64,000 bases of DNA from Rhizobium sp. LC145 (lineage in GTDB: Bacteria; Pseudomonadota; Alphaproteobacteria; Rhizobiales; Rhizobiaceae), in assembly GCF_001005825.1 (NCBI RefSeq), contig NZ_LBHV01000001.1, positions 1 through 64,000 of the forward strand, in the 5' to 3' direction. This document shows, in pieces, positions 45,178 through 58,939 of the stretch. Every line of letters begins with the position of its first letter. Position 1 is the stretch's first letter. A model generated the notes under the pieces. That model worked only from the letters and a program-made list of their open reading frames with translations. It had not been told where the DNA came from and made no database searches. Both the position numbers and the translations under genes were made by a program.

Positions 45178-46355
45178 TGGCGGATACGCTGAAAGTCGCT
45201 GTCGTCGCCGGTGAGGTGTCCGGCGATCTGCTGGGCGGCAACCTGATTGCGGCATTGAAGGCGGCCCACGGCGGACCGGTCGAACTCGTCGGCGTCGGAG
45301 GCGAGGCGTTGGAGGCGCAAGGCCTGCGCTCGCTCTTCGATTTTTCCGAGCTTTCCATCATGGGGCTGACGCAGGTTCTGTCGCGCCTGCCGGGCCTGGT
45401 CAGGCGCATCAGCCAGACGGCCGCGGCCATTATCGCCGCAAGGCCCGATGTTCTCGTCATCATCGACAGCCCGGATTTCACCCATCGGGTCGCCAAGAAG
45501 GTGCGTGCAGCACTGCCCGACCTTCCCATCGTCGATTACGTCTGCCCGAGCGTATGGGCGTGGAAGGAATACCGCGCCAAGGCGATGCTCGAATATGTCG
45601 ATCATGTGCTTGCGGTTCTGCCCTTCGAACCGGAAGCGATGCGGCGTCTCGGTGGCCCGGAAACGAGCTTTGTCGGCCATAGGCTGACGGACGAACCGGA
45701 ACTCGTGAAGGTTCGCGGTCTTCGCGCCGCGCGCCCCGTAAAGGGGAAGGGCGAGCAGCGCACTATTCTCCTGCTGCCCGGCTCCCGTTCCGCCGAGATC
45801 AAGGCGCTTCTGCCGGTCTTCTGCGAGGCTGCGCGGGAATTCGAGATGCGTAATGGCCCCACCCGTTTCCTCTTGCCGACGGTTGCGCGCCAGGAGAAGC
45901 TGGTGCGCGAGATCGTCGGCTCACTTCCGGTGAAGCCGGAGATCGTGACGGGCGAGGAGGGCAAGTGGACCGCCTTTGCGGAAGCCGATGCGGCTATCGC
46001 CGCTTCCGGTACGGTCATCCTGGAGCTGGGGCTCGCCACGGTTCCGGTTGTTTCCGCCTATAGGTCCGACTGGCTGATCACGATGCTGCACAAGCGGATC
46101 AAGATCTGGTCGGCGGCGCTGCCGAACCTCATCGCCGATTATCCTATCGTGCCGGAATATTTCAACCAGGTGGTGCGCGCCGGCAGCCTTTGTCGTTGGG
46201 CGGAGCGGCTTTCCGCCGACACCGCTCAGCGTCGCGCCATGCTGGAGGGCTTCGACCTCGTCTGGCAAAGGCTGCAGGTGCCGGTGCCTTCGGGCGAGGC
46301 GGCGGCAGGCATCGTTATGCAGGTCCTGGAAAACAGGAAGCCCGGTCATCGCTGA
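45177..46355 (+). CDS. lpxB: Lipid-A-disaccharide synthase
   Basis: 392 residues, GT19 glycosyltransferase. VAGEVSGDLLGGNLIAALKA near the start and LLLPGSRSAEIKALLPVF and ASGTVILELGLATVPVVSAY in the C-terminal half. Joins two precursors into the lipid A disaccharide at the membrane face. The ATG overlaps the lpxI stop; a GTG just before it is an alternative. The stop codon lies within a terminator hairpin. Confidence 0.95.
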   Translation: MADTLKVAVVAGEVSGDLLGGNLIAALKAAHGGPVELVGVGGEALEAQGLRSLFDFSELSIMGLTQVLSRLPGLVRRISQTAAAIIAARPDVLVIIDSPDFTHRVAKKVRAALPDLPIVDYVCPSVWAWKEYRAKAMLEYVDHVLAVLPFEPEAMRRLGGPETSFVGHRLTDEPELVKVRGLRAARPVKGKGEQRTILLLPGSRSAEIKALLPVFCEAAREFEMRNGPTRFLLPTVARQEKLVREIVGSLPVKPEIVTGEEGKWTAFAEADAAIAASGTVILELGLATVPVVSAYRSDWLITMLHKRIKIWSAALPNLIADYPIVPEYFNQVVRAGSLCRWAERLSADTAQRRAMLEGFDLVWQRLQVPVPSGEAAAGIVMQVLENRKPGHR

Positions 46356-46373
46356 CCGGGCTTCTTTGTTTTT
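46337..46373 (+). terminator. Intrinsic terminator overlapping the lpxB stop codon
   Basis: GAAGCCCGGTC pairs exactly with GACCGGGCTTC across 6 bases, followed by TTTGTTTTT. The stop codon of lpxB is within the hairpin. It ends the superoperon just before the convergent gltA. Confidence 0.9.
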
Positions 46374-46390
46374 GCAGGCTTGAAGCGTGA

Positions 46391-47680
<1,290 letters not shown>

Positions 47681-47907
47681 GCTGATCCTCCAACTTTCTG
47701 GCGGCATGGCGCCCTAAAAGCGCCATAAGGGTTAAGCGTCACGAGTTTAGCTATATGATCCGAGGGCGGATGCCAAGCTATCCTGACGGGAAATTGTGCA
47801 GCGCGAAATCATATTAGGCACAGGCCCGGCACCTGGAAGTTGCAAGGCGGCCGGCCCGGCAAAAGCCCGCAAAACATGGGTTTGCATCTGCAGTTGACGG
47901 TTGCGCC

Positions 47908-50469
47908 GTGCTGCCGCACTCTGCACTTAGGGCTTGTATTTCGGGTGGTGCGGGGGTGCCGGTGGAAAAGGAGGTTCCGGATATCGCGGAGGCGGCGAAG
48001 CCACGCCTGCCGCACGCCGAACCTCCGGTAGAACAGGACATCTTTTTGCCTGCTTTTTCGGCACATCCGCAAGGCGCGGTGGTTCCGTCCGGCATCCGGC
48101 GGCCGACCAGGATCAACCGTGGGTTTGCCGCGTGGGCCGCGGAAGGCCTTCACCGCCTCCGGCACCTCGTTCCCGCGATGATCCGCGAAGAAGCGGCGCA
48201 TGGTCACGGATTTTTGTTCGTGCCCATTGCGATCGGAGCAGGGGCCGCTTTCTGGTTCTGCCTGCCGAAGGATCCTCTCTTATCGCCACTCGCCCTTGCA
48301 TTCGTCTTTTTCGCGGCTGTCGCGCTTGCGACCCGCTATCGCCCGAGCCCCTGGAGCATTGCTTCGCTTGCGCTTGCGCTCTTCCTTGGCGGAATGATGC
48401 TTGCGCAGTTCGAGACCTGGCGCCGCTCGACCGTCATCCTCGACTCGCCGGTGACCACCATGATCACAGGCCGCGTGGAGCGCCTGGAGCCGGACGGGCA
48501 GGGCCGGTGGCGCTATATCGTCCGCCTCGCCGCGACGGCGGACCCCGTGCTGCGTCGCCCTCCGGAGAAGGTGTCGCTGCTTGCCCGCAGCCGCCATGAA
48601 CCAATCGCAAGCGGGGAGACAATCACCGGCAGGGCGCGGCTCTCGCCGCCCTCCGGGCCGGCTTTGCCCGGCCTCGTGGATTTCGCTTTTTCCGCCTATT
48701 TCGACGATATTGGCGCGGTGGGCTTCTTTTACGGCGCGCCGAAGCGGGCGGAGCCAGCCGGACAGGATGATGCCCCTTGGCTGGACGAGATGGAGCGGAA
48801 GCTCTTCGATCTGCGCAGCATGATCGCCTCGCGCATCCGTGCGGTCGTTCCCGGCGATGCGGGTGCCTTTGCCGCCGCGATCGTCACGGACGAGAGGCGG
48901 GCGATCTCGAAGGAGACGACGGAGGCGCTTCGGGTTTTGGGCCTCGCCCACATCGTTGCGATCTCCGGGCTCAACATGGCGCTTGCCGCGGGCATCTTCT
49001 TCGTCGGCGTGCGGATGGTGCTGGGGCTTTTCATGGGCTTCGCGCAAGCCTGGCCGGTGAAGAAGATCGCGGCCTTCGGCGCGCTTCTCATGGCGACGGC
49101 CTATTACCTGATCTCCGGCTTCGCGGTTTCGGCGGAACGCGCCTATCTGATGATGGCCGTCATGCTGGTTGCCGTCCTTTTCGACCGCGCTGCGATCAGC
49201 CTGCGCAATGTGGCGCTTTCCGCGCTCGTCATCATCGCGATCTCGCCCTCCGAGATCATGGGGCCGAGCTTCCAGATGTCGTTTTCGGCGACGGTCGCGC
49301 TGGTGGCCGGCTATGCGCTCTGGAAACGCCGCGCCGCAGGGCGCGAACCGGAAATATTCCCGTTGCGTCACCGTGCGGTGACGCCCTTGCTGACGGGCTG
49401 GAACTTCATCGCTGGGATATTCGCGACCTCGCTCATCGGAGGGCTCTCCACGGCGATCTATTCCATCGAGCATTTTCACCGGATCGCCACCTATGGACTG
49501 GCGGCCAATCTCGCTGCAATGCCGATCATCTCCTTCCTTGTCATGCCGATGGGGCTGATCGGCATGCTCTTGATGCCATTCGGTCTGGAGGAGTTTTTCC
49601 TGAAACTCATGGGGTTGGGATTGGAGGCAGTGATCGCGGTCGCCAGGCATGTGGCGTCCTGGGGTGGCGATATCGGGGCCGGGCGCCAGCATCCCTGGTT
49701 TATGCCCGTCGCGACCATCGGCTTTCTGTTCCTGACGCTGCTCAGAACCAGGCTGCGGCTGATGGGGCTACCCATATTCGCTGCGGCCGTCCTTCTCTCG
49801 GTGCTCGGGCGGCCGGCCGCTCCCCCCGACCTGCTGATTGCCGAGGACGGGACGATGGCCGCGTTGACCGAAGCGGGAAGGACGGCGACGAACCGCACCC
49901 GGCCGCCGAGCTTCATCTTCTCGCAATGGCATCGCGCCCTGCTTCTGGAACCTCCGGAAAGCCCCGCCCTGTCCCTGATTGGTGACAAGGCCGCAACGCC
50001 ATCCGCGGAAGCCGCGAAGCGCCGCGACTTAACTCCCGAGGAAGTGGCGAGCGCGCGTGAGAGGTTGCGAAACGCGCTTGTATCGGCAAGTGCGGCCCGT
50101 TTCACCTGCGAGCCGAAAGCCTGGTGTGCCGCGAAGACCTCGCAAGCCGCCGGCATCGTGATGGTGGAGGACTGGCGATTGACGGGCGTGGCCTGCGATG
50201 TCGCGGCCATCGTCATAGCGCCGCGCGCAAGGTTCGATCATTGCCGTTCCGGCGCGCTTCTCTTCAACGGCAAGACCCTGCGACGGACCGGAGCATTGGA
50301 AATAGAATTCAACGGCAGCGGCGATCCCTCGCTATGGAGTTTTCGCGCCGCCATGGACGGAAAAAACCGCCCGTGGAGCCGTCATCGACACTACGATTGG
50401 AGAAGCGGCGATTATGACGCCGCGCTGCCGGAACCGCTCGCGAAACTTATCAGTGGTAGCGGCGGATGA
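47908..50469 (+). CDS. comEC: ComEC/Rec2 family DNA-uptake channel protein
   Basis: About 853 residues from a GTG; the true start may be later, for example GTG at 47956, because the first 70 residues are non-conserved. DUF4131-like N-terminal part with helices ([18 protein letters not shown]), the Competence domain with [19 protein letters not shown] near residue 350 and many helices, then a C-terminal segment. That C-terminal region lacks the HxHxDH metal motif of metallo-beta-lactamases (only a remnant near [11 protein letters not shown]), so the nuclease-like domain is degenerate, as in other rhizobial ComEC. Its 3' end overlaps lexA by 20 bp. Confidence 0.87.
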   Translation: MLPHSALRACISGGAGVPVEKEVPDIAEAAKPRLPHAEPPVEQDIFLPAFSAHPQGAVVPSGIRRPTRINRGFAAWAAEGLHRLRHLVPAMIREEAAHGHGFLFVPIAIGAGAAFWFCLPKDPLLSPLALAFVFFAAVALATRYRPSPWSIASLALALFLGGMMLAQFETWRRSTVILDSPVTTMITGRVERLEPDGQGRWRYIVRLAATADPVLRRPPEKVSLLARSRHEPIASGETITGRARLSPPSGPALPGLVDFAFSAYFDDIGAVGFFYGAPKRAEPAGQDDAPWLDEMERKLFDLRSMIASRIRAVVPGDAGAFAAAIVTDERRAISKETTEALRVLGLAHIVAISGLNMALAAGIFFVGVRMVLGLFMGFAQAWPVKKIAAFGALLMATAYYLISGFAVSAERAYLMMAVMLVAVLFDRAAISLRNVALSALVIIAISPSEIMGPSFQMSFSATVALVAGYALWKRRAAGREPEIFPLRHRAVTPLLTGWNFIAGIFATSLIGGLSTAIYSIEHFHRIATYGLAANLAAMPIISFLVMPMGLIGMLLMPFGLEEFFLKLMGLGLEAVIAVARHVASWGGDIGAGRQHPWFMPVATIGFLFLTLLRTRLRLMGLPIFAAAVLLSVLGRPAAPPDLLIAEDGTMAALTEAGRTATNRTRPPSFIFSQWHRALLLEPPESPALSLIGDKAATPSAEAAKRRDLTPEEVASARERLRNALVSASAARFTCEPKAWCAAKTSQAAGIVMVEDWRLTGVACDVAAIVIAPRARFDHCRSGALLFNGKTLRRTGALEIEFNGSGDPSLWSFRAAMDGKNRPWSRHRHYDWRSGDYDAALPEPLAKLISGSGG

Positions 50470-51163
50470 GGCCGACCAGCTTGCCCTGGATCTTGACGCG
50501 GTCCGGTCCGAAAATGCGCGTCTCGTAAGCCGGATTGGCCGCTTCGAGCGCGATGGAGGCACCGCGCCGGCGGAAGCGCTTCAGGGTCGCTTCCTCGTCA
50601 TCCACCAGGGCGACGACGATGTCACCCGGATGAGCCGTATTGGCATTGCGGATGATGACCGTATCGCCGTCCAGAATGCCGGCCTCGATCATCGAATCAC
50701 CCTTGACCTCGAGGGCATAATGCTCGCCCGCGCCCAGCATTTCGTAGGGCACTGTGATATCGTGGGTATTATTCTGGATCGCCGAAATCGGAACGCCTGC
50801 GGCGATACGGCCCATCACCGGCACCGAAGCGGAATTGGACTGCTCCTCGGCGGCCTTCGGAGGCGCGGGGGCAGGCTTCGGCTTGCCGAGGCTGCCTTCG
50901 ATGACGCTCGGTGAAAAGCCCCGTCGCGGCTGCAGGCTCGGCGTGTAGGCTTCCGGAAGCTTGATGACCTCCAGAGCGCGGGCGCGGTTGGGCAGGCGGC
51001 GGATGAAGCCTCTTTCCTCCAGCGCGGTAATCAGCCGGTGGATGCCCGATTTGGAGGCCAGATCGAGTGCGTCCTTCATTTCGTCGAAGGACGGCGGGAC
51101 GCCGGATTCCTTCATGCGTTCATGGATGAACAGAAGCAATTCCTGCTGTTTGCGCGTGAGCAT
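50450..51163 (-). CDS. lexA: SOS repressor LexA
   Basis: 237 residues. The winged helix covers residues 1-65 ([20 protein letters not shown]). The autocleavage site is A122-G123 in RIAAGVP; the catalytic dyad is S157 (GDSM) and K195 (EATLKRF). DNA damage with RecA triggers cleavage and derepression. The linker is Pro/Ala/Lys-rich and longer than in E. coli, typical for the class. A GTTC-N7-GTTC box 48 bp upstream indicates autoregulation. Confidence 0.96.
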   Translation of the reverse strand: MLTRKQQELLLFIHERMKESGVPPSFDEMKDALDLASKSGIHRLITALEERGFIRRLPNRARALEVIKLPEAYTPSLQPRRGFSPSVIEGSLGKPKPAPAPPKAAEEQSNSASVPVMGRIAAGVPISAIQNNTHDITVPYEMLGAGEHYALEVKGDSMIEAGILDGDTVIIRNANTAHPGDIVVALVDDEEATLKRFRRRGASIALEAANPAYETRIFGPDRVKIQGKLVGLIRRYH

Positions 51164-51210
51164 GGCGGCGAACCCTTGAATCGGAAACAAATCCAGAACG
51201 GACACTATAT

Positions 51211-51225
51211 GTTCCATATGTGTTC
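51211..51225. promoter_or_regulatory. LexA (SOS) box upstream of lexA
   Basis: GTTC-CATATGT-GTTC, exact fit to the alphaproteobacterial LexA consensus. Located 48 bp upstream of the lexA ATG, in the proper place for autorepression. Confidence 0.88.
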
Positions 51226-51372
51226 CGCAAGTCCCTAAATTTCCGTGAAAGTCTCATGAATTTCGTTGAGGCGAACGGCGACGAGACGCCTCGTCTGGCC
51301 GTTGTGCGCAGGCGCACCATATATTCTAAAATATTCTAACGTCTGTTCCATCCGCCTGTTTCCGGAGTCGCC

Positions 51373-52254
51373 GTGAATTCCCCAAGACCGATCGACCATC
51401 TCGTCCTGCCGGTATCGAATCTCGCGGCCGCCAGAAGCCGCCTTTCCGAACTCGGCTTCACCGTCGCGCCGGATGCCGATCATCCATTCGGCACCCGCAA
51501 TGCCTGTGTTTTCCTTCCCGACGGCAGCTATCTGGAGCCGCTTGGGGTCGCCAATCGCCGTCAGGCATCGGGCACGGCGAAGCGCGGCAATGTCTTTACC
51601 GCGCATGATCTCGAATTCCGCGGCGGCGGGCATCGCGAGGGTCTGTCCGCGCTCGTCGTTGCATCCACGGACGCGGCTGCGGACGAAGCGCGGTTTCGCC
51701 GGCATGGCATTTCCAGAGGCGAGATGCTGCATTTCTCCCGCCCGGTGACATTGCCGGATGGCTCGGTGTCTGAAGCGAGCTTTCGCCTGGCTTTCGCGGC
51801 GGACGAGCGCGCGCCGGATTTCCTGCTGTTCGCCGCCGAGAGGGTCAATCCCTTGCCCGCCAACCGGGGCGATCTGGAGCGGCATGCGAACCATGTCCTG
51901 GGGTTCAGCGAAATCGTCCTCTCCGCGCCGGCGCCTTCGGATTTTGCAGCCATGCTGGAGACGGTTATGGAGACGCAAGCGGAAGCGGAGGCCGAATCGG
52001 GGGCAGTTCGCATCCAGGCGTCGAATTGCGCGGTCCGCATCGCGCCGGATGGCGAACTCGAGCCCGAATTCGCGCTCGCACCGGATGACGCCCCTTCCGG
52101 CCTTCACGGCCGCGCCATAATTTTCCGGGTTGCCGATCTTGCCGTGACAGAGATCACCCTTGCTGCTAATGACGTCGCGTTCATTCGCAAGGCGGGCCGC
52201 GTTCTGGTCGCCGCGGCGCCCGGCCAGGGCGTATTGTTCGGTTTCGAGGAGTGA
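51373..52254 (+). CDS. VOC family protein, glyoxalase-like
   Basis: 293 residues from a GTG with GGAG upstream. [20 protein letters not shown] starts a vicinal-oxygen-chelate fold and the second half repeats it ([20 protein letters not shown]). The His residues H9, H193 type and Glu could bind a metal. Substrate unknown; its stop overlaps the region of the kdsA start, so both are likely co-transcribed (stop 2 bp before the kdsA ATG). Confidence 0.78.
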   Translation: MNSPRPIDHLVLPVSNLAAARSRLSELGFTVAPDADHPFGTRNACVFLPDGSYLEPLGVANRRQASGTAKRGNVFTAHDLEFRGGGHREGLSALVVASTDAAADEARFRRHGISRGEMLHFSRPVTLPDGSVSEASFRLAFAADERAPDFLLFAAERVNPLPANRGDLERHANHVLGFSEIVLSAPAPSDFAAMLETVMETQAEAEAESGAVRIQASNCAVRIAPDGELEPEFALAPDDAPSGLHGRAIIFRVADLAVTEITLAANDVAFIRKAGRVLVAAAPGQGVLFGFEE

Positions 52255-52256
52255 TA

Positions 52257-53105
52257 ATGGAAGTCTCCGCCAATACTGAGGTCTTCGCCGGTGAAGGCGA
52301 GGGGCGCGTCCTGTTTTCGCAGAAGTCGCGGCTGTCGCTGATCGCCGGTCCCTGCCAGATGGAGAGCCGCGATCATGCCTTCATGATGGCGGGCGCGCTG
52401 AAGGAGCTTTGCGCCAAGCTCGGCATCGGCCTCGTCTACAAATCCTCCTTCGACAAGGCGAACCGCACCTCCCTTTCGGGCAAGCGCGGTATCGGGCTCG
52501 AAAAGTCCATGGAAATATTCGCCGATCTCAAGAAGGAATACGGCTTTCCGGTTCTGACGGACATCCATTCCGAGGAACAGTGCGAGATCGTCGCAAAGAC
52601 CGTCGATATACTGCAAATCCCCGCCTTCCTGTCGCGCCAGACGGACCTTCTGATCGCCGCCGCCAAGACCGGCCGCGTCATCAACGTGAAGAAGGGGCAG
52701 TTCCTGGCGCCCTGGGACATGAAGAACGTGCTGGCCAAGTTCACCCAGAGCGGCAATCCCAACGTGCTGCTCTGCGAGCGCGGGGCCTCCTTCGGCTATA
52801 ATACGCTGGTCTCCGACATGCGCTCGCTGCCGATCATGGCCTCGCTCGGTGCACCCGTCATATTCGACGCCACCCATTCCGTGCAGCAGCCGGGCGGGCA
52901 GGGCGGTTCCACCGGCGGACAGCGCGAGTTCGTGGAAACGCTGGCGCGGGCGGCCGTGGCCGTCGGCGTCGCCGGCGTCTTCATCGAGACCCATGAGGAC
53001 CCGGACAATGCGCCGTCCGATGGCCCGAACATGGTTCACCTGAAGGATATGCCGCGGCTTCTCGAAAAGCTGCTCGCCTTCGACGCGGTGGCCAAGGCGG
53101 CATAA
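52257..53105 (+). CDS. kdsA: 3-deoxy-8-phosphooctulonate synthase
   Basis: 282 residues, TIM barrel of the DAHP synthase I / KDSA family. [40 protein letters not shown] and [20 protein letters not shown] are diagnostic. Condenses PEP with arabinose-5-phosphate for Kdo, the lipid A linker sugar, complementing the lpx genes upstream. Confidence 0.95.
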   Translation: MEVSANTEVFAGEGEGRVLFSQKSRLSLIAGPCQMESRDHAFMMAGALKELCAKLGIGLVYKSSFDKANRTSLSGKRGIGLEKSMEIFADLKKEYGFPVLTDIHSEEQCEIVAKTVDILQIPAFLSRQTDLLIAAAKTGRVINVKKGQFLAPWDMKNVLAKFTQSGNPNVLLCERGASFGYNTLVSDMRSLPIMASLGAPVIFDATHSVQQPGGQGGSTGGQREFVETLARAAVAVGVAGVFIETHEDPDNAPSDGPNMVHLKDMPRLLEKLLAFDAVAKAA

Positions 53106-54473
<1,368 letters not shown>

Positions 54474-54497
54474 TCTTGGCTGTCATTCCTGAACTGG

Positions 54498-54531
54498 AAA
54501 GCCCGCGCGTGCCAAGCGCGGGCTTTCGCAT
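54498..54531 (+). terminator. Intrinsic terminator after eno
   Basis: AAAGCCCGCGC pairs with GCGCGGGCTTT over 7 bases, followed by CGCATTT. 11-bp stem. Confidence 0.75.
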
Positions 54532-54607
54532 TTCATCGTGGTCAACGATTGCTTAAGCAAGTTCTGCGAATTTGAAACCTCGTAATGCGTGACGAGGTTG
54601 GCAAGGC

Positions 54608-54925
54608 ATGTGGACCAGGCATCATAAGCAGAGAAAATTCGGTCGTTTCGTACTTCCCGCCATAACTGTCGCCTTCCTTTCCTATTTCGGCTATCATTCC
54701 ATTCACGGCGATCTGGGTCTGATCGCGACCGATGAGTTCGAGCGCCAGCGGGTGGCCCGCGCCGCCGAACTTTCCAAGCTCACCGAACGGCGCGAGGCGC
54801 TCGAGCGCCAGGTTCAGCTTTTGAGCGACGGATCGCTGGAAAAGGACATGCTGGACGAGACTGCCCGCTATCAGCTCAACGTCTCGCGGGGCGACGAGAT
54901 CGTCATCTTCAACGATTATTTCTGA
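54608..54925 (+). CDS. ftsB: Septum formation initiator FtsB/DivIC
   Basis: 105 residues. One transmembrane helix (FVLPAITVAFLSYFGYH, about residues 14-31), then a coiled coil (RVARAAELSKLTERREALER to LLSDGSLEKDMLDETARYQL) and the terminal RGDEIVIF. Bitopic division protein; part of the FtsQBL complex. Positioned between eno and pdhA as in other alphaproteobacteria. Confidence 0.9.
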   Translation: MWTRHHKQRKFGRFVLPAITVAFLSYFGYHSIHGDLGLIATDEFERQRVARAAELSKLTERREALERQVQLLSDGSLEKDMLDETARYQLNVSRGDEIVIFNDYF

Positions 54926-54946
54926 TTAACCGGAATTCGGTTAATC
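54924..54946 (+). terminator. Inverted repeat overlapping the ftsB stop codon
   Basis: GATTAACCG-GAATT-CGGTTAATC, nine paired bases, followed by GGATATTTCCGTTTATTTT, which is T-rich. Weak terminator; the TTAA halves could equally be CtrA half-sites, though their spacing (11) differs from the usual 7. Confidence 0.45.
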
Positions 54947-55075
54947 GGATATTTCCGTTTATTTTCAACGACTTGTGCGGAATGCTAGCCATGCATTTAT
55001 AGCATTGCTGGGGTCGCCTTTCTTCCCTATGCTGCGCGCCGAACGAACCTAGTGCAGCACGCAAGGGAGGGATGA

Positions 55076-56146
55076 ATGGCGCCGAGCAAAAACGCGTCTG
55101 TATCCGGCCGCAGATCCGCGGCGAAGTCTGCTACCAAGACGACCTCGAAATCCGCTCCGAAGGAATTCACCGGCAAGAACACGCCGGATTTCGGCAAGGA
55201 CGAGGATCTTCACGCTTATCGCGAGATGCTTCTGATCCGCCGTTTTGAAGAGAAGGCCGGCCAGCTTTACGGCATGGGCTTCATCGGTGGCTTCTGTCAT
55301 CTCTACATCGGGCAGGAAGCCGTCGTCGTCGGCATGCAGATGGCGCAGAAGGATGGTGATCAGGTCATCACCGCCTATCGCGACCACGGTCACATGCTGG
55401 CGACCGGCATGGAGGCTCGCGGCGTCATGGCCGAGCTTACCGGGCGTCGGGGCGGCTATTCCAAGGGGAAGGGCGGCTCGATGCACATGTTCTCCAAGGA
55501 AAAGAATTTCTACGGCGGCCACGGCATCGTCGGCGCCCAGGTCTCGCTCGGCACCGGTCTTGCCTTTGCCAACAAGTATCGTGGCAATGATGCCGTCTCC
55601 GTCGCCTATTTCGGCGATGGCGCGGCCAACCAGGGCCAGGTCTACGAGAGCTTCAACATGGCGGCGCTCTGGAAGCTGCCGATCGTCTATATCGTCGAGA
55701 ACAACCGTTATGCGATGGGCACCTCGACGGCTCGCGCCACGGCTCAGTCCAATTATTCGCTGCGCGGCTCCGGCTTCGGCATTCCCGGCATCCAGGTCGA
55801 CGGCATGGACGTTCGCGCCGTGAAGGCCGCGGGCGATGAAGCTCTCGAACACTGCCGTTCGGGCAAGGGCCCGATCATCCTCGAAATGCTCACCTATCGC
55901 TATCGCGGCCACTCCATGTCCGACCCGGCGAAGTATCGCTCCAAGGATGAAGTGCAGAAGATGCGCTCGGAAAACGATCCCATCGAGAAGGTCAAGAACC
56001 GCTTGATCGAAAACGGCTGGGCCAGCGAGGACGAGCTGAAGACGATCGACAAGGATATCCGCGACATCGTTTCGGACTCCGCCGATTTCGCACAGAACGA
56101 TCCGGAGCCGGATGTATCCGAGCTCTATACCGACATTCTGCTTTGA
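55076..56146 (+). CDS. pdhA: Pyruvate dehydrogenase E1 component subunit alpha
   Basis: 356 residues. The TPP motif [20 protein letters not shown] with the metal-binding N, and [15 protein letters not shown] are clear. A Lys/Ser/Thr-rich leader of about 35 residues precedes. Decarboxylates pyruvate with PdhB. AGGGAGGGATGA precedes the ATG. First gene of the pdh cluster. Confidence 0.96.
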   Translation: MAPSKNASVSGRRSAAKSATKTTSKSAPKEFTGKNTPDFGKDEDLHAYREMLLIRRFEEKAGQLYGMGFIGGFCHLYIGQEAVVVGMQMAQKDGDQVITAYRDHGHMLATGMEARGVMAELTGRRGGYSKGKGGSMHMFSKEKNFYGGHGIVGAQVSLGTGLAFANKYRGNDAVSVAYFGDGAANQGQVYESFNMAALWKLPIVYIVENNRYAMGTSTARATAQSNYSLRGSGFGIPGIQVDGMDVRAVKAAGDEALEHCRSGKGPIILEMLTYRYRGHSMSDPAKYRSKDEVQKMRSENDPIEKVKNRLIENGWASEDELKTIDKDIRDIVSDSADFAQNDPEPDVSELYTDILL

Positions 56147-56165
56147 TCGCGGGGAGGGAACTATA

Positions 56166-57554
56166 ATGCCGATCGATATTCTTATGCCCGCCCTTTCCCC
56201 GACCATGGAGGAAGGCACACTCAGCAAATGGCTGAAGAACGAGGGTGACAAGGTCACCTCCGGCGACGTGATCGCCGAAATCGAGACCGACAAGGCGACC
56301 ATGGAAGTGGAAGCCGTGGACGAAGGCGTGATCGGCAAGCTGCTGGTTCCGGCCGGCACCGAGAACGTCAAGGTCAACACCAAGATCGCCGTTCTGCTCG
56401 CCGAGGGCGAGAGCGCCGACAGCATCGATGTCGCTGCCGAGGCTCCCAAGCCGGAGGCTCCCGCCGTTCCGCAGGAGGAAAAGCCGACCGAGACCGGCTC
56501 AGCCGCCGCTCCGGTGCCAGCTCAGCCGAAGGTCGAGACCGCCTCCGATCCGGATATCCCGGCCGGCACCGAGATGGTGACGATGACCGTGCGCGAAGCG
56601 TTGCGCGACGCCATGGCGGAAGAAATGCGCCGCGACGAAGACGTCTTCATCATGGGTGAGGAAGTCGCCGAATACCAGGGCGCCTACAAGATCACTCAAG
56701 GCCTGCTGCAGGAATTCGGCCCGCGCCGCGTCGTCGACACGCCGATCACCGAGCACGGCTTTGCCGGCGTCGGCGTTGGTGCGGCCATGGCCGGCCTGAA
56801 GCCGATCGTCGAATTCATGACCTTCAACTTCGCCATGCAGGCGATCGACCAGATCGTCAACTCCGCCGCCAAGACGCTCTACATGTCCGGCGGCCAGATG
56901 GGCGCTCCGATCGTGTTCCGCGGCCCGAACGGTGCTGCTGCCCGCGTCGGCGCCCAGCACAGCCAGGATTACGGCGCCTGGTACAGCCACATCCCCGGCC
57001 TCAAGGTCGTCCAGCCCTATACGGCGGCCGATGCGAAGGGTCTTCTGAAGGCTGCCATCCGCGATCCGAACCCGGTCATCTTCCTGGAAAACGAAATCCT
57101 CTACGGTCACTCCTTCGAGGTGCCGAAGCTCGATGATTTCGTGCTGCCGATCGGCAAGGCCCGTATCCACAAGCAGGGTAAGGACGCCACGGTTGTTTCC
57201 TGGGGCATCGGCATGACCTATGCCACCAAGGCGGTCGACGAGCTTTCCAAGGAAGGCATCGATGTCGAGCTGATCGATCTGCGCACCCTGCGTCCGATGG
57301 ACCTGCCGACCGTCATCGAGTCGGTCAAGAAGACCGGCCGCCTCGTCACCGTCGAGGAAGGCTTCCCGCAGTCGTCGGTCGGCACCGAAATCGCCACCCG
57401 CGTCATGCAGCAGGCATTCGACTATCTCGATGCGCCGATCCTGACGATCGCCGGCAAGGACGTTCCGATGCCCTATGCCGCGAACCTCGAGAAGCTGGCG
57501 CTGCCGAATGTCGGCGAAGTCGTCCAGGCAGTCAAAACCGTCTGCTACAAGTAA
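56166..57554 (+). CDS. pdhB: Pyruvate dehydrogenase E1 component subunit beta with N-terminal lipoyl domain
   Basis: 462 residues. A lipoyl domain comes first ([17 protein letters not shown], lipoyl Lys K43 in [11 protein letters not shown]), then a Pro/Glu-rich linker, then the E1 beta domain from about residue 138 ([40 protein letters not shown]). The fused lipoyl domain is a feature of rhizobial and other alphaproteobacterial E1 beta. Works with PdhA. Confidence 0.96.
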   Translation: MPIDILMPALSPTMEEGTLSKWLKNEGDKVTSGDVIAEIETDKATMEVEAVDEGVIGKLLVPAGTENVKVNTKIAVLLAEGESADSIDVAAEAPKPEAPAVPQEEKPTETGSAAAPVPAQPKVETASDPDIPAGTEMVTMTVREALRDAMAEEMRRDEDVFIMGEEVAEYQGAYKITQGLLQEFGPRRVVDTPITEHGFAGVGVGAAMAGLKPIVEFMTFNFAMQAIDQIVNSAAKTLYMSGGQMGAPIVFRGPNGAAARVGAQHSQDYGAWYSHIPGLKVVQPYTAADAKGLLKAAIRDPNPVIFLENEILYGHSFEVPKLDDFVLPIGKARIHKQGKDATVVSWGIGMTYATKAVDELSKEGIDVELIDLRTLRPMDLPTVIESVKKTGRLVTVEEGFPQSSVGTEIATRVMQQAFDYLDAPILTIAGKDVPMPYAANLEKLALPNVGEVVQAVKTVCYK

Positions 57555-57569
57555 GGGGAGGGTATCGCG

Positions 57570-58931
57570 ATGCCCATAAACATCACCATGCCCGCCCTTT
57601 CGCCGACGATGGAGGAGGGCAATCTTTCCAAGTGGCTGGTCAAGGAAGGCGACAAGGTTGCCCCTGGCGACGTGATCGCCGAGATCGAGACCGACAAGGC
57701 GACCATGGAAGTGGAAGCCGTCGATGAGGGCACGGTCGCCAAGCTCGTCGTTCCGGCCGGCACGGAAGCGGTCAAGGTCAACGCCTTGATCGCCATCCTC
57801 GCTGCCGAGGGCGAGGATGTGAAGGCGGCGGCTGCCGGCGGCGGCGACGCCCCGAAGGCCGAAGCCAAGGCGGAAGCCGCGCCTGCTCCGAAGGCGGAAG
57901 CCGCACCGGCGGAAAAAACCTCTGAGACCCCGAAGACGCCGGTGACGGATGCCGCTCCGGCGCCGTCCACGCCTGCGCCGACCGCCGATGGCAAGCGCGT
58001 CTTCTCTTCGCCGCTCGCGCGCCGTCTGGCGAAGGAAGCCGGCCTGGAGCTTTCCGCCGTCACCGGCTCCGGCCCGCACGGCCGCGTCGTAAAGGCGGAT
58101 GTCGAGAAGGCCGTCGCCTCCGGCACCGGCAAGGCTGCTCCGGCCGCCGCCCAGGCTGGCGCTCCGGCGCTTGCAAAGGGCCCGTCGGACGATGCCGTCC
58201 TCAAGCTCTTCGCGGAAGGCTCCTACGAGCTCCTGCCGCATGACGGCATGCGCAAGACGATCGCCTCACGCCTTACCGAGTCGAGCCAGACCGTTCCGTC
58301 CTACTTCATCTCGATGGATTGCGAGATCGACGCGCTTTTGAAGCTGCGCGCCGAGATCAACAAGTCCGCGCCGGTGAAGAAGACGGAGAAGGGCGAAGTT
58401 CCGGCCTTCAAGCTCTCGGTCAACGACTTCATCATCAAGGCGATGGCGCTCGCCCTTCGTGACGTCCCGATGGCGAACGCCTCCTGGACCTCGACCGCGC
58501 GCGTTCTGCACAAGCACGCGGATGTCGGCGTCGCCGTGGCGATCCCGGACGGGCTGATCACGCCGATCGTCCGCAAGGCCGAAGAGAAGGCGCTGTCGGT
58601 CATCTCCAACGAGGTGAAGGATCTTGCAAAGCGCGCCCGCGACAAGAAGCTGAAGCCGGAGGAATACCAGGGCGGCACGACGTCTGTGTCCAACCTCGGC
58701 ATGTTCGGCGTCTCCAACTTCACCTCGATCATCAACCTGCCGCAGGCATCGATCGTCTCGATCGGCGCGGGCATCGAGAAGCCGGTCGTGAAGGACGGCG
58801 AGATCAAGGTGGGCACGGTGATGACGGCGACCTTCGCCTTCGACCACCGCGTCATCGACGGCGCGCTCGGCGCGGAACTCGCGTCCGCCTTCAAGCGCTA
58901 CATCGAAAACCCGATGGCCATGCTGGTGTAG
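57570..58931 (+). CDS. pdhC: Dihydrolipoamide acetyltransferase (pyruvate dehydrogenase E2)
   Basis: 453 residues. One lipoyl domain (K43 in [11 protein letters not shown]), an Ala/Pro/Lys-rich linker, the E3/E1-binding domain (FSSPLARRLAKEAGLELSAV, then GPHGRVVKADVE, near 146-182) and the catalytic domain ending AFDHRVIDGALGAEL, which has the active-site His. Transfers the acetyl group to CoA. Its first 60 residues nearly duplicate those of pdhB. Confidence 0.96.
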   Translation: MPINITMPALSPTMEEGNLSKWLVKEGDKVAPGDVIAEIETDKATMEVEAVDEGTVAKLVVPAGTEAVKVNALIAILAAEGEDVKAAAAGGGDAPKAEAKAEAAPAPKAEAAPAEKTSETPKTPVTDAAPAPSTPAPTADGKRVFSSPLARRLAKEAGLELSAVTGSGPHGRVVKADVEKAVASGTGKAAPAAAQAGAPALAKGPSDDAVLKLFAEGSYELLPHDGMRKTIASRLTESSQTVPSYFISMDCEIDALLKLRAEINKSAPVKKTEKGEVPAFKLSVNDFIIKAMALALRDVPMANASWTSTARVLHKHADVGVAVAIPDGLITPIVRKAEEKALSVISNEVKDLAKRARDKKLKPEEYQGGTTSVSNLGMFGVSNFTSIINLPQASIVSIGAGIEKPVVKDGEIKVGTVMTATFAFDHRVIDGALGAELASAFKRYIENPMAMLV

Positions 58932-58939
58932 TCCAGCCT

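Noticed and set aside
54924..54946. Full CtrA site (TTAA-N7-TTAA) downstream of ftsB
   Set aside because: The two TTAA are separated by 11 bases, not 7; listed instead as an inverted repeat.
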